Below are positions 9,171-18,437 of a DNA stretch of 64,000 nucleotides, piece by piece. Each line of letters opens with the position of its first letter. Within the stretch, counting starts at the first letter, position 1. The notes under the pieces are model-generated. The model saw nothing but the letters and a program-made list of their open reading frames with translations, was not told the origin of the DNA and did no database searches. Location of the stretch: contig NZ_JARBXM010000001.1 in the NCBI RefSeq assembly GCF_028890305.1, positions 436,501-500,500 on the forward strand. Reading direction: 5' to 3'. Made by a program: the position numbers and the translations under genes. Origin of the DNA: Candidatus Methanosphaera massiliense. GTDB taxonomy: Archaea > Methanobacteriota > Methanobacteria > Methanobacteriales > Methanobacteriaceae.

Positions 9171-10685
9171 TTATAATGTTAAAGCGGATAAAGCTAGGAC
9201 ACCTAGTCTGCTTGTTACTATGTCAGGACATAAACCTATGACGAGACAAATGATTAGGAATAAGAACATTACAGCCATTGTTGTTTTTGGAACATTAGCT
9301 GAGGATATTTCTAAATCGTCTGGTTTTGGTCTGAGGAATATTGCATATGTAATTTTTAAGAATGCTAAGAATGTTACAATACTTAATATAATCATTATGA
9401 TTGCTAATTCTGGTATTCCTGCAGTCATTGCAGCTTGACATAACATGTATTTACTTTGGAATACATTGAATGGAGGTACTCCTGCCATTGTGAATCCTGC
9501 TAATACTATTAATAATGCTGCTACAGGCATATGTTCTAATAATCCACCAAGTTTACTAATTTTACTAGTTTTGGTTTTGTATAATACTAATCCAAATCCT
9601 ATGAATAGGAATGAAGTTACTACTAATTCGTTTACTGCTTGGAATAATCCAGCTGTTATACTGTATGGGGTTCCTAATCCTAAACCTACACCAATATAAC
9701 CTAATTCTCCTACTGCTAAGTATGCGATGATACGTTTGTAATCATCTTGTACCATAGCCATACTGATACCTAATATCATTGCTAATACAGATACTGCGAG
9801 AATTACCATTTGTACTGTTGGTAAGTAACCGAATATTCTTATTATTGTTAAACCTATTGTGATACATCCTATTACAGAGAATGACTGTAATATCATGGCA
9901 CCACTAGGTAAACCTTTACTGTAAACTTCTGATTTAATTGCGTTGAATGGTGGTAATCCTGTTGCATATAACCAACCATAGATTAACATACCTGCTGCGA
10001 ATAATAATACTGGGTTAGTTGGGTCAACTGCTCCACTGTGTATCATCATTACCATATCTGATATGTTTACGTTACCTGTTAAACCGAGTAATAGACCGAT
10101 ACCTAATAAAAGGAAGGATCCACCTATTTCTCCTAATAACATGTATTTTAAACCAGTTTCATAATTTCCTTTTACTCTTGATACGAGTATTAAACCTACT
10201 TGTACTAGAGCTGCGATTTCAAAGAATACGTATAAGTTGAATATATCATCTGTTAATACGAATGCCATTAATGCTGCTGAAAGCATGAATAATAAGTATA
10301 AGTATACTCCAGATGTTTTTCTTGTTTCAGCGATTGATATGAATACTGCACACATTGCAACTATACCTAATATGAATAAGATCATTTGTTGACCTGGTCC
10401 AAATGCATAGGTAATTGCTGGGTGGAAATATTCTAATACAGAACCAGATATTATTGCATTAGCATATGCTGGTAATTGTGCTGTTAAACCGCCGTTTATT
10501 AATGGTTGATATCCACCAAAGTAATGATTTCCATATGTTGCTATAATAGGTACTAAAGGTAAACAAATTGCACCAAGTACTGATATAATTTTTGTTAATT
10601 TATCTGTACCATGTATAAGGTTTACTAATATAGCACATATTATTGGTATGATAACCATTAGAGGTATGAAGATTGTTCCATCCAT
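9171..10685 (-). CDS. ehbF: Energy-converting hydrogenase B subunit F (proton-pumping type)
   Basis: This 504-residue polytopic membrane protein belongs to the NuoL/M/N-MrpD family and is the main ion-translocating subunit. Family features include the lysine-containing segment GLPPFNAIKSEVYSKG, the repeat AGVPPFNVFQSKYML, and the helix with YKRIIAYLAVGELGY. The size and roughly 14 hydrophobic stretches fit. It is followed after nine bases by ehbG. It probably couples Na+ or H+ entry to ferredoxin reduction. Confidence 0.93.
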   Translation of the reverse strand: MDGTIFIPLMVIIPIICAILVNLIHGTDKLTKIISVLGAICLPLVPIIATYGNHYFGGYQPLINGGLTAQLPAYANAIISGSVLEYFHPAITYAFGPGQQMILFILGIVAMCAVFISIAETRKTSGVYLYLLFMLSAALMAFVLTDDIFNLYVFFEIAALVQVGLILVSRVKGNYETGLKYMLLGEIGGSFLLLGIGLLLGLTGNVNISDMVMMIHSGAVDPTNPVLLFAAGMLIYGWLYATGLPPFNAIKSEVYSKGLPSGAMILQSFSVIGCITIGLTIIRIFGYLPTVQMVILAVSVLAMILGISMAMVQDDYKRIIAYLAVGELGYIGVGLGLGTPYSITAGLFQAVNELVVTSFLFIGFGLVLYKTKTSKISKLGGLLEHMPVAALLIVLAGFTMAGVPPFNVFQSKYMLCQAAMTAGIPELAIIMIILSIVTFLAFLKITYAIFLRPKPDDLEISSANVPKTTMAVMFLFLIICLVIGLCPDIVTSRLGVLALSALTL

Positions 10686-10718
10686 TATAAACTACCCCCG
10701 ATTATTGTAATTGTAGTA

Positions 10719-11111
10719 CTATTCATCATTATCCTCTCCAAAACGTTTATCATTTAAGAGGACGGATGCGCTGAGTGTACCGTGTCTTTTGTATAAAACT
10801 ATTGTTAAAGCTAACATTACTGCAAGTGTACTTGCACCAATTACAATACTAGTTAATACTAATGCGAAAGGTAGTGGATATGATGATTGACCAAGGAAAC
10901 TGTTAACTTCCATATTCTGTAAGAATATGTATGTTATTCCGTTAGCTTTATAACCTAATGAAATTAATAAAAGGTTTACTCCATCACCTATAAATGATGC
11001 TCCTATGATTTTCTTAATTATATCATCTAAGTAGACTAAACCTACTGTACCAATAATCATTAATAATGCTGCTGTAATTAATGCTCCCATTTGTACTGAA
11101 CTGAATACCAT
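10719..11111 (-). CDS. ehbE: Energy-converting hydrogenase B subunit E (NuoK/MrpC-like)
   Basis: This 130-residue protein has three hydrophobic segments and the NuoK/MrpC pattern, including GDGVNLLLISLG and the later PLPFALVLTSIVIGAS, which matches the PLPQALVLTAIVI of MrpC. The gene overlaps ehbD by one base (TAATG), which implies coupled translation. It forms part of the antiporter-like membrane arm. Confidence 0.9.
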   Translation of the reverse strand: MVFSSVQMGALITAALLMIIGTVGLVYLDDIIKKIIGASFIGDGVNLLLISLGYKANGITYIFLQNMEVNSFLGQSSYPLPFALVLTSIVIGASTLAVMLALTIVLYKRHGTLSASVLLNDKRFGEDNDE

Positions 11112-11395
11112 TAGGAATCACCATCCTCTTTAGATACAGGTTCTTCTCTTGTCTTTAATATTGCTAGAGCTACTAAAGTTGGAACAATTGCTGCTCCTAC
11201 TACTGCCTGTGTTAAAGCTACATCAGGTGCTAATAACACTTGATAAATTGCTGCAATTGCGAATCCTGTAATACTGGTTAAAACTGCCATTCTTAAGGAA
11301 TCTTTTTGCATTAAACAAATTATAGCTCCTAATATTGTGAAGATATATAAAACCCAAGGTATTGCACTTTGTACTATGAAACTTATATCTGTCAT
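11111..11395 (-). CDS. ehbD: Energy-converting hydrogenase B subunit D
   Basis: This 94-residue membrane protein resembles the DUF4040 segment of MrpA-type subunits, with the signature [16 protein letters not shown]. The ATG at 11395 sits eight bases after a GGGGGAG site, and ehbC ends just before it; the longer frame would overlap ehbC and lacks its own site. It is linked to ehbE by a one-base overlap. Confidence 0.87.
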   Translation of the reverse strand: MTDISFIVQSAIPWVLYIFTILGAIICLMQKDSLRMAVLTSITGFAIAAIYQVLLAPDVALTQAVVGAAIVPTLVALAILKTREEPVSKEDGDS

Positions 11396-11396
11396 A

Positions 11397-11714
11397 TTAT
11401 TGCTCCCCCTGTTCTCCACGGAAGTGACCACTTGCTATTGCATGTGTAGCAAATGGTGCTAATACAAAGTATACTAGTCCTAATGCTGGTTGTCCGATGA
11501 GTATTAAAACTAATACACTAACCATGTCTACAATACCTAATATTTCTAATCTACCGAATACAATGTATTTTACATCATCATCAGTATTACATAATAATCC
11601 TTTAGCTGTAATTAATACAAGTATACCACAGATTATAAATATTATACCTAGGATAACGCCTATTGGATCACCTATTGTTACAGATAGTGCTAAATTAAAT
11701 CCTGCGTCTGCCAT
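11397..11714 (-). CDS. ehbC: Energy-converting hydrogenase B subunit C (MrpG-like)
   Basis: This 105-residue protein has three hydrophobic segments and the MrpG/MnhG-like ending with [15 protein letters not shown]. It overlaps the ehbB stop by one base (TAATG) with a GGAGG site inside ehbB. It is part of the antiporter-like membrane module encoded by ehbA-I. Confidence 0.87.
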   Translation of the reverse strand: MADAGFNLALSVTIGDPIGVILGIIFIICGILVLITAKGLLCNTDDDVKYIVFGRLEILGIVDMVSVLVLILIGQPALGLVYFVLAPFATHAIASGHFRGEQGEQ

Positions 11715-11980
11715 TATAAATCGCCTCCACCTAATACGTAGGCTGCAGCTATTGTTCCTACAGGACTTAAAATAAGTATTGCGAATGCTATATCTCTACA
11801 GAAGTCAATACCAGTAAGTGTACTTACCATAGCTAATACAACGCCTAATGCAATTGTAAAACCAGCTACACCGGCAAGTGTTGAACCAGTAGTTCTTCTT
11901 GCTGCAATCTTAACGTTTGCAAGCATGTATATAATTAGACATAACATGAGGAACAATTCTGAAATTGTTAAAAAATCCAT
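11714..11980 (-). CDS. ehbB: Energy-converting hydrogenase B subunit B (MrpF-like)
   Basis: This 88-residue protein with three hydrophobic segments fits the small MrpF/MnhF antiporter subunit, with DIAFAILILSPVGTIAAA near the end. It starts 15 bases after ehbA and overlaps ehbC by one base. Assignment rests on operon order and this pattern. Confidence 0.85.
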   Translation of the reverse strand: MDFLTISELFLMLCLIIYMLANVKIAARRTTGSTLAGVAGFTIALGVVLAMVSTLTGIDFCRDIAFAILILSPVGTIAAAYVLGGGDL

Positions 11981-11995
11981 CTCATCACCCTATGT

Positions 11996-12307
11996 TTATT
12001 CTAACATTTTTTTAATGTATGGCTCAAGAGGGATAATGTCCTCTGTTGAACGAGGTGTTAGAGCGGATACTGTTAAAACGCGATCTTCTTGATTCATATC
12101 AATTGTAATAGTACCAGGTGTTAATGTGATAGTATTACTTAGAATAGCAAGAGATACAGGTCTTTTAAGATCAGGTCTAATCTCTAGAACTACAGGATCT
12201 ACCTCACCCTTGAGACAGCTAGCACTTGTGTCAAGTACTGCTTTTATTATTTCGACTACTAAAACTACGAAAAATTCTATTCCGTAGAATATTCTAGTTA
12301 AAAACAT
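11996..12307 (-). CDS. ehbA: Energy-converting hydrogenase B subunit A (MrpE-like)
   Basis: EhbA is the first gene of the operon. The 103-residue protein has one N-terminal membrane segment and a soluble part with the MrpE/MnhE pattern LSNTITLTPGTITID. A GGAG site precedes the ATG. About 85 bases upstream are the presumed TATA box and a 19-bp palindrome that probably control all 16 ehb genes. Confidence 0.9.
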   Translation of the reverse strand: MFLTRIFYGIEFFVVLVVEIIKAVLDTSASCLKGEVDPVVLEIRPDLKRPVSLAILSNTITLTPGTITIDMNQEDRVLTVSALTPRSTEDIIPLEPYIKKMLE

Positions 12308-12391
12308 AAATTAAACTCCGTTTTTATTATAAAATTTAAATCAATTAGCTATAAAAACTTAATACTTAAAAAAAGAAAAACTTCAAAATTT

Positions 12392-12421
12392 CAAGTATAT
12401 AGTATACTTGTTATTTATAAA
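12392..12421 (-). promoter_or_regulatory. ehb operon promoter with 19-bp palindrome
   Basis: On the minus strand a TTTATAAA box (12414-12421) is followed at once by CAAGTATA-TAG-TATACTTG as read on the plus strand (12392-12410), a perfect inverted repeat with 8-bp arms. The expected transcription start is near 12392-12397, inside or at the end of the palindrome. This is the geometry of a repressor site. It differs from the GGAA-N6-TTCC NrpR operator known in methanogens. The regulator is unknown. Confidence 0.65.
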
Positions 12422-12485
12422 AACCGACATATTTAATTGTTATGAATTAATTTTTAGGCATACGTAAAAATAGGATGGAATAACG

Positions 12486-13187
12486 TTATAAAAGTACCAT
12501 AATGCCACATTGCAAAAATGAAGCAATAATCCATATAACAATGAATATAACAGCCAAAGATCTGTGATAAGTAGTATCAACAAATGGTTTAAACACTTTT
12601 ATACCCTTAGGCGTCCATAAATCAAGTATTATATGACTAAAACCACCTATAAATAACATTAAAAAGCAAACCTTCCATTGAATTAGAGAGTAATCAACAG
12701 GAAATACTAGCAAATAAAGAGCTAATACAACCAAATAAGGTAATAAATACCTTCTACTCACAACAAAATAACCCATTAATGCTAAAATAATAAATAACAT
12801 CAAACTACTTGGAATACTATATCCCAAATACAAAGATAATCTACTTAATACAGGTATAAATCCCATAAACATTAACATGAAAAGAAATGATAATATAATA
12901 ACTCCCAATAATGAATGAGTAAAGCCTCTATGTTTAGAAAAATAAAAAAGAACAGCTAATACCAAAATAATCAGAGCAGATAATGACACACCATCAACAA
13001 AAAATAATAATAATACAGACAAAACTAATCCTACAATAAACATAGAATATACTTTAATATTATTAGTATTATGATCCATATCAGGAATAGATGCTCCAAT
13101 CAAAGCAATGAAAAGATAAAAAAAACTTGGAATAAACGGTAGAGCAAATATTATTCCTGCAATAGCATGATTTCTATAAGAAGACAC
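12486..13187 (-). CDS. Membrane-bound metal-dependent hydrolase family protein (YdjM/DUF457-like)
   Basis: This 233-residue polytopic protein carries the histidine and aspartate signatures of the YdjM/DUF457 family: an N-terminal NHAIAG, then GASIPDMDH, KHRGFTHSLLG and, near the end, GGFSHIILDLWTPKG. These would bind metal at the membrane face. The substrate is unknown for the archaeal members. I choose GTG 13187 because AGGTG ends six bases before it; the GTG at 13196 lies inside that ribosome site. The ribosome site overlaps the TAG stop of the upstream aspartoacylase-like gene, so the two are co-transcribed. Confidence 0.75.
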   Translation of the reverse strand: MSSYRNHAIAGIIFALPFIPSFFYLFIALIGASIPDMDHNTNNIKVYSMFIVGLVLSVLLLFFVDGVSLSALIILVLAVLFYFSKHRGFTHSLLGVIILSFLFMLMFMGFIPVLSRLSLYLGYSIPSSLMLFIILALMGYFVVSRRYLLPYLVVLALYLLVFPVDYSLIQWKVCFLMLFIGGFSHIILDLWTPKGIKVFKPFVDTTYHRSLAVIFIVIWIIASFLQCGIMVLL

Positions 13188-13196
13188 GATAAACAC

Positions 13197-13937
13197 CTAT
13201 ATAACTTTAAAATAATTTAAAAATGAAATCAACTGATTATATGATTCAGCAACACCACTCGGATCAATTTTACATACAGGGGATACACTTTCACATGTAA
13301 CTGATGGAATACCTCTGAGATTAGATTCATCCTCAACAGAACCCATAATAGTAGATCCTGCCATATAAACTGGTAATAACCGGGAATTTGTATTTTTACA
13401 AATATATCTTGCAATCATAGAACTTTCAACTAAGGGTCTTATAGAACAAAACACGCTATTATATCCTGGTTTCTTATTAGGGTCTGTAGAATGACAATCA
13501 CACAATCCTACAACATTATGAGATAAAGCATAGTCAATAATATACTTAGTTATACCACTATTAGTAGCCTGTCTATTCATATCCTTATAATCAAGAAAAC
13601 GTGTATTCTGCATAGTAGCCTTAGGAATAAGAAATGGAACAATATATAATTTACATCTTAAATTCCATTCACCATTGAGTATTTCCTCCATGAATTTGAT
13701 TACAGCTATCTGCGGTGCTAATTCATCCCCATGAACACCGGCAATAATCATTAAACTCTTATTACCTGTTCCCACATCATACACGATAGATCCCTTACGA
13801 GTTTCAGAAACATATCTCATTAAAGCATTATTCTCAGTAAACCCTTCATTATTAAAATAATTCTTGATAACAGGATTATTGAAAATATCCCCCTTCGTCT
13901 CTGAATCTATAAGATTATACTCAAATTTATCAGACAT
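13197..13937 (-). CDS. Succinylglutamate desuccinylase/aspartoacylase family protein
   Basis: This 246-residue protein looks like a zinc carboxypeptidase-fold amidohydrolase of the AstE/AspA family. The metal motif HGDE (in AGVHGDELAP) and the downstream DCHSTD histidine are present, and VTCES near residue 215 may supply the catalytic glutamate. The natural substrate cannot be read from sequence. ATG 13937 has GGAAG before it; the longer open frame adds an implausible hydrophobic stretch from the promoter region. It is transcribed divergently from argG and precedes a membrane hydrolase gene. Confidence 0.75.
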   Translation of the reverse strand: MSDKFEYNLIDSETKGDIFNNPVIKNYFNNEGFTENNALMRYVSETRKGSIVYDVGTGNKSLMIIAGVHGDELAPQIAVIKFMEEILNGEWNLRCKLYIVPFLIPKATMQNTRFLDYKDMNRQATNSGITKYIIDYALSHNVVGLCDCHSTDPNKKPGYNSVFCSIRPLVESSMIARYICKNTNSRLLPVYMAGSTIMGSVEDESNLRGIPSVTCESVSPVCKIDPSGVAESYNQLISFLNYFKVI

Positions 13938-14194
13938 AATATCTTCCTTAATTAATAATATTGTTAAAAACAGTATATTATCTTTTACAAAAAAGAAGGC
14001 TAATACCCTCATAAAAATAATATCTATAGAATAATCATTTAATATAAAAACTATTATTACAAATTAAGGTAATATATTAATATATAATACATTAATTTTT
14101 CTAAAAAAAATTAATAATTTAAGATTATAATAGGATTCTCATGAAAACAGTAATGAAATCTATTAACTAAGACAAAATAATTAAAGGTGAAAAA

Positions 14195-15373
14195 ATGGAC
14201 AAAGTTGTATTAGCATTCAGTGGTGGATTAGATACATCAGTATGTGTAAAACTATTAGAAGAAAAATATGACATGGAAGTAATAACCGCATGCGTAGATG
14301 TAGGACAGCCAGAAGACGAAATAAAAAGACCCGAGGAAGCTGCAAAAAAAATAGGATCAGCAAAACATTTCACAATAGATGCAAAAGATGAGTTTGCAAA
14401 AGATTATGCATTCAGATGCATAAAAACAAATGCATTATATGAAGGATATCCATTAAGCACAGCATTTGCAAGACCATTAATAGCAAAAAAAATTGTTGAA
14501 ATAGCAAAACAAGAAGGTGCAACAACAATAGCACACGGATGTACTGGTAAAGGAAACGACCAATTCAGATTCGAAGCAACAATCAGATCAGAGTCAGACC
14601 TTGACATTGTAGCTCCAGTAAGAGATTACAACCTCACCAGAACAGAAGAACAAAATTATGCAAGAGAACATGGAATACCTCTCCCATCTGAGAAAATATA
14701 CAGTATAGATGAAAACCTCTGGGGAAGATCAATAGAAGGTGGATTACTAGAAAACCCTGCAACAGCAGCACCTGAAGACATATATGCATGGACCAAATCA
14801 ACAACAGAAGCACCAGACACCCCACAAATTGTTAAAATAGAATTTGTAAATGGTGAACCAGTAAAAATTGATGATGAAGAATTAGCACCAGTAGCTCTCA
14901 TAAGAAAAGCAAATGAAATAGCAGGAAATAATGGTATTGGTAGAATAGACATGATTGAAGACAGAATTATTGGTCTTAAATCAAGAGAAAACTATGAAAC
15001 CCCTGGTGCATTATTACTCATAACAGCACATCAAGCACTAGAAAAATTAATATTCAGTAGAGAAGAAATTAAATTCTCAGAAAAAATCAGCCAAAAATAT
15101 GCTGAACTAGTATACAACGGACATTGGAACGAACCATTACGTGAAGATTTAGATGTAATCAACGACCACATGCAAAGAAGAGTAACTGGTACTGTTGAAG
15201 TAAGATTACACAAAGGATCTATGAAAGTTATCACAAAAGAATCTCCATTTGCATTATACAATGAAGAAAATGTATCATTTGATGATAAAGGTATAGATCA
15301 AAGAGAAATGATTGGTATGGTAAAATACCACGATATTCAAGGTGCAGAATACTCTAAAGTAAATAAAGAATAA
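14195..15373 (+). CDS. argG: Argininosuccinate synthase
   Basis: ArgG joins citrulline and aspartate using ATP in arginine synthesis. The PP-loop AFSGGLDTS is at residues 7-15, and the family blocks [11 protein letters not shown] and [14 protein letters not shown] follow. At 392 residues it is full length. GGTGA lies just before the ATG. The gene stands alone on the plus strand and is followed by a T-rich stretch. Confidence 0.97.
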   Translation: MDKVVLAFSGGLDTSVCVKLLEEKYDMEVITACVDVGQPEDEIKRPEEAAKKIGSAKHFTIDAKDEFAKDYAFRCIKTNALYEGYPLSTAFARPLIAKKIVEIAKQEGATTIAHGCTGKGNDQFRFEATIRSESDLDIVAPVRDYNLTRTEEQNYAREHGIPLPSEKIYSIDENLWGRSIEGGLLENPATAAPEDIYAWTKSTTEAPDTPQIVKIEFVNGEPVKIDDEELAPVALIRKANEIAGNNGIGRIDMIEDRIIGLKSRENYETPGALLLITAHQALEKLIFSREEIKFSEKISQKYAELVYNGHWNEPLREDLDVINDHMQRRVTGTVEVRLHKGSMKVITKESPFALYNEENVSFDDKGIDQREMIGMVKYHDIQGAEYSKVNKE

Positions 15374-15788
15374 TTTTGTTCTATATTTATCTTCCTAAAC
15401 TCCCCTTTTTTTAAAAAAAAATATCATTTTTGTTTTTGTAAATTAAACTTATTTTATATCCTGTTGAACAGGATATTAAGACAATCTTACTTGTTAATTC
15501 TATTTTTTCAATTTTTAGATAATTCCAGTAAAACTAATTAATTTCTATTCAAGAATTTCGAAAGTAAAAATAGTTAGATTGTATAACTCAGAAAAAATAA
15601 TCAAAAGTAGTAATCTCCTTTATTATTTCATGATTACTTAGTATTATATTCATTAAAAAAAAACACTTATTATCCCTTGTATTTCATGAAGATTATTTAT
15701 CATTATAGCTACAAGCAATTAATTTAAGAATAAAAATTAGATTTGAATATAAAAAAATAGGAGAATAGATTATGTTTGAAATTAAAAT
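15374..15788. other. Gene-free spacer between convergent genes, with palindrome
   Basis: Between the 3' ends of argG and the oxidoreductase gene I see no coding sequence. A T-run at about 15404-15411 could end argG transcripts. A perfect palindrome, ATATCCTGTT-G-AACAGGATAT, lies at 15456-15476 and is not followed by a T-run on either strand. The right end of the spacer holds the oxidoreductase terminator. Confidence 0.6.
15456..15476. repeat. 21-bp perfect palindrome
   Basis: Arms ATATCCTGTT (15456-15465) and AACAGGATAT (15467-15476) flank a single G. With almost no loop it is better suited to binding a dimeric protein than to forming an RNA hairpin. It lies between two gene ends rather than beside a promoter, so its role is unclear. 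Confidence 0.6.
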
Positions 15789-15795
15789 CTATTCT
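15751..15795 (-). terminator. Terminator hairpin overlapping the oxidoreductase stop codon
   Basis: Arms AGAATAGATT (15762-15771) and AATCTATTCT (15786-15795) make a perfect 10-bp stem with a 14-base loop. The stop codon at 15789-15791 lies within one arm. On the minus strand the hairpin is followed by a U7 run (15751-15757). Confidence 0.65.
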
Positions 15796-17282
15796 ATTAA
15801 ACCTTGATTTCTAAGGTATTGTGTAAAACTTTCCTCATCTTCAGAAACTGTTTCTTCTGCTTTTTCTTCAGAGGTTTCCTCTACTTCTTCTTCAGGTGTA
15901 GCTTCTACATCCTCTGCTTCTGAAACTTCTTCTGTTACTTTTGGTGATAGTTTTTCTAATTGTTCAAGACAGTCTTCTGCAGCTTGAGCAATAGGGTCAA
16001 CAACCATAGATACTGGTGGAGCATATGAGAATTCCATTGATACTACTTCATCACATTTGAGTTTTTGTAGTATTATAACAGACATTGTATCTACTTTTTC
16101 TGCTACAGCTTCTTGTCCAAACATTTGACAGCCTATAATGGTTCCATCTAATTTTGAAACTAGTTTAATGTGTAATGGTTTACTTCCTGGGTAGTATCTT
16201 GCTCTGGATAATGTGTCTATTTCACTTACAACAACGTCTATTCCTGCTTTTTCAGCTGCTTGTTGTGTTAATCCTACTGCACCCATTTCCATTTGTCCTA
16301 TTTGGGATACTGTTGAATTTAGTACAGGTTTAAATGATATGTCATGACCTGTTAAGTGTTTTGCTAGGATGATTCCTTGTCTTACTGCTGTTGTTCCAAG
16401 AGGTGATAATGTTATATCTCCAGTTATAGCATCTACAACTTGAACACAATCTCCTACTGCATATACATTTTCTACAGATGTTTCCATATGATCATTTACT
16501 TCTATTGCAAATTTACCCATTTTACAACCAATACTCTCTGCTAATTCGGTTTGTGGTCTTACACCAGTTGATAATATAACTAAGTCTGCTGGTCTTTCAA
16601 CCCCATCTATTGTTACAGATTCTACTTTTGTTTCACCATTGATTGATTCAACTGCTGAACCTGTAAATACTGTTACACCTTTACTTTCTAAGTATTCCTG
16701 GAATTTATCAGACATTTCTTTATCAAATGATCTTGGGAATAGTTGAGGTACCATTTCTGCTATTGTAACATTTAATCCTCTGTGAGCTAATTCTGTACCT
16801 AATTCTAGTCCTATAGCTCCTCCACCAACTAATACTGCGTTTTCAACGTTGTCTAGGTAGTTGAGAATTTGTTGTCCATCTTCTACTGTTCTTACTTTGA
16901 ATACTCCTTGAAGGTCTTTTCCTGGAATTGGTGGTGCAAATGGTTTTCCACCTGTTGCTATTACGAGTTTGTCATATTTTAGGTTTTGTTTATTACCATC
17001 TTTATCCTCGTATACTAGTTCAGTTATATCATTATTTATTTGGACTACTTTAGTCTCTGTCATTATTCTTATATTTTTACGCATGTATTCTCCGGGTTTG
17101 TGCATTATAATATCATCAAAACTGTCTATGTGTCCCCCAATTACGTATGGTATTGCACATGGAGAATAAGCTACATTTTTCTGAGTTGTAAATACTATTA
17201 TCTGAGATTCTTTATCATATTTTCTTATATTAGATGCAGTGGTTAAACCTGCAGCACCTGCACCTATTATTACTATATTCAA
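15789..17282 (-). CDS. FAD-dependent pyridine nucleotide-disulfide oxidoreductase (NADH oxidase/CoA-disulfide reductase type)
   Basis: This 497-residue flavoprotein has the FAD motif GAGAAG at residues 7-12, a second nucleotide site VGGGAIGLELG near 151-161, and the single redox cysteine Cys42 in SPCAIPYVIGG, typical of NADH oxidase and CoA-disulfide reductase relatives. Residues from about 445 form an unusual Glu-rich tail not needed for the fold. The start is TTG at 17282, with AGGTGA placed correctly upstream; no ATG is available in frame nearby. It may reduce O2, polysulfide or CoA disulfide; the substrate is open. Confidence 0.88.
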   Translation of the reverse strand: MNIVIIGAGAAGLTTASNIRKYDKESQIIVFTTQKNVAYSPCAIPYVIGGHIDSFDDIIMHKPGEYMRKNIRIMTETKVVQINNDITELVYEDKDGNKQNLKYDKLVIATGGKPFAPPIPGKDLQGVFKVRTVEDGQQILNYLDNVENAVLVGGGAIGLELGTELAHRGLNVTIAEMVPQLFPRSFDKEMSDKFQEYLESKGVTVFTGSAVESINGETKVESVTIDGVERPADLVILSTGVRPQTELAESIGCKMGKFAIEVNDHMETSVENVYAVGDCVQVVDAITGDITLSPLGTTAVRQGIILAKHLTGHDISFKPVLNSTVSQIGQMEMGAVGLTQQAAEKAGIDVVVSEIDTLSRARYYPGSKPLHIKLVSKLDGTIIGCQMFGQEAVAEKVDTMSVIILQKLKCDEVVSMEFSYAPPVSMVVDPIAQAAEDCLEQLEKLSPKVTEEVSEAEDVEATPEEEVEETSEEKAEETVSEDEESFTQYLRNQGLIE

Positions 17283-17372
17283 TCATGTCACCTGTACTAA
17301 AATTATATTAATTATATATCTAAAAGTTATATCTATTATTATTTTGGTTTTCTACTTTGAAGCTTGTTTTCT

Positions 17373-18437
17373 TTATTCAAGTAATCCTCTTAAAGTTGAT
17401 GCAAATTCTGATTCTACTATTGTTTTTGAACCTAGTGTTTTTGAATGAGCATCTAATTCTGTTATTACATTATCAAATCCTAATTCTCTTAAGGGTTTAG
17501 CTAATCTTGGACCATCCGTTACAGCTATTGTTTTTCCGGGTATTTCTTTTGGATCTACAGCATGTGGAACTCCTAGTATTATTGTTATATTAGAATTTAA
17601 TTCTTTAAGGATTTTTTCTGCTTCTATTCCTGTTACGGGGTATTCATCCAGTCCACCTGTTGTATAATCTATTTGTTTATCTATAGTTCGGTTTACTTCT
17701 TCCGCATGATGTCTTATGTAAGGTAATCCTACTTTTTCATCGGTATTTGATATGAATGTTGGTGTGTTTTCGGGATATATTTTTGTCCATGGTATTGTCA
17801 TTATATCAGCAAAGAGATAACTTGTCTCTTTCTTTGCATTTAATACTATTGTTACTTTTTTATTATCATCTAATGCCTGAATTATTTTTTGAGCTACTTG
17901 AACTTTGTTATCTCCATAGTCAGGTTTTATGTACTCTCCTTTAGCCATTCCTCTTGTTTTTTCTAGTTCTGTAGCTTTTCTTAACATTGCAGATTGTCTT
18001 TCAACTTCTTCTTTACTTATTATTCCGGATTTCTCTGCTGCTTTTAATGTTAGTATTGCTCCAGCTGTATTATCTCCTGCATCAAATCCGCCGTGAGTTT
18101 CTACTACAATAATATTACAATCCACATCTGCTTCTTTTGCAGCTTTTCTCATGTTTTCCCCAATAATCATACTTGCACATGTTCCAACTATACCCATATT
18201 CTCAGGGTGGAATGCTTCATATGCTTCTTTGATAGTGTTAGTTAATTTTTCTTTTGCACCGAAAATGAAGTCATTTTCACTCATTGCTGTTGTGAGTACT
18301 CTTATTCCTTCATCTTCCAGGAGTCTTCCTGTTCTAAAGCAACACCCTGCCGGTCCATGCATTATTATAACATCGACTTCAAGGTCTCGTAATGTATATA
18401 ATGCTGCTGCTATTGGGCTTGGTCTTGGATGTATCAT
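17373..18437 (-). CDS. cfbD: Ni-sirohydrochlorin a,c-diamide reductive cyclase subunit CfbD
   Basis: CfbD is the NifD-like subunit of the enzyme that, with CfbC, reduces Ni-sirohydrochlorin a,c-diamide in coenzyme F430 synthesis. F430 is the cofactor of methyl-coenzyme M reductase. The characteristic start [17 protein letters not shown] and the [11 protein letters not shown] block (Cys32, Cys33) are present, with Cys87 in GTCASM. At 354 residues it is of normal size. The ATG overlaps the stop of the upstream gene as ATGA, so the two are translationally coupled. cfbC is not in the window. Confidence 0.92.
   Translation of the reverse strand: MIHPRPSPIAAALYTLRDLEVDVIIMHGPAGCCFRTGRLLEDEGIRVLTTAMSENDFIFGAKEKLTNTIKEAYEAFHPENMGIVGTCASMIIGENMRKAAKEADVDCNIIVVETHGGFDAGDNTAGAILTLKAAEKSGIISKEEVERQSAMLRKATELEKTRGMAKGEYIKPDYGDNKVQVAQKIIQALDDNKKVTIVLNAKKETSYLFADIMTIPWTKIYPENTPTFISNTDEKVGLPYIRHHAEEVNRTIDKQIDYTTGGLDEYPVTGIEAEKILKELNSNITIILGVPHAVDPKEIPGKTIAVTDGPRLAKPLRELGFDNVITELDAHSKTLGSKTIVESEFASTLRGLLE

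Noticed and set aside
14141-14170. Nine-codon frame with an AGGA site in the argG leader
   Set aside because: It could be a leader peptide, but it has no arginine codons and no attenuator structure; too little evidence to list.
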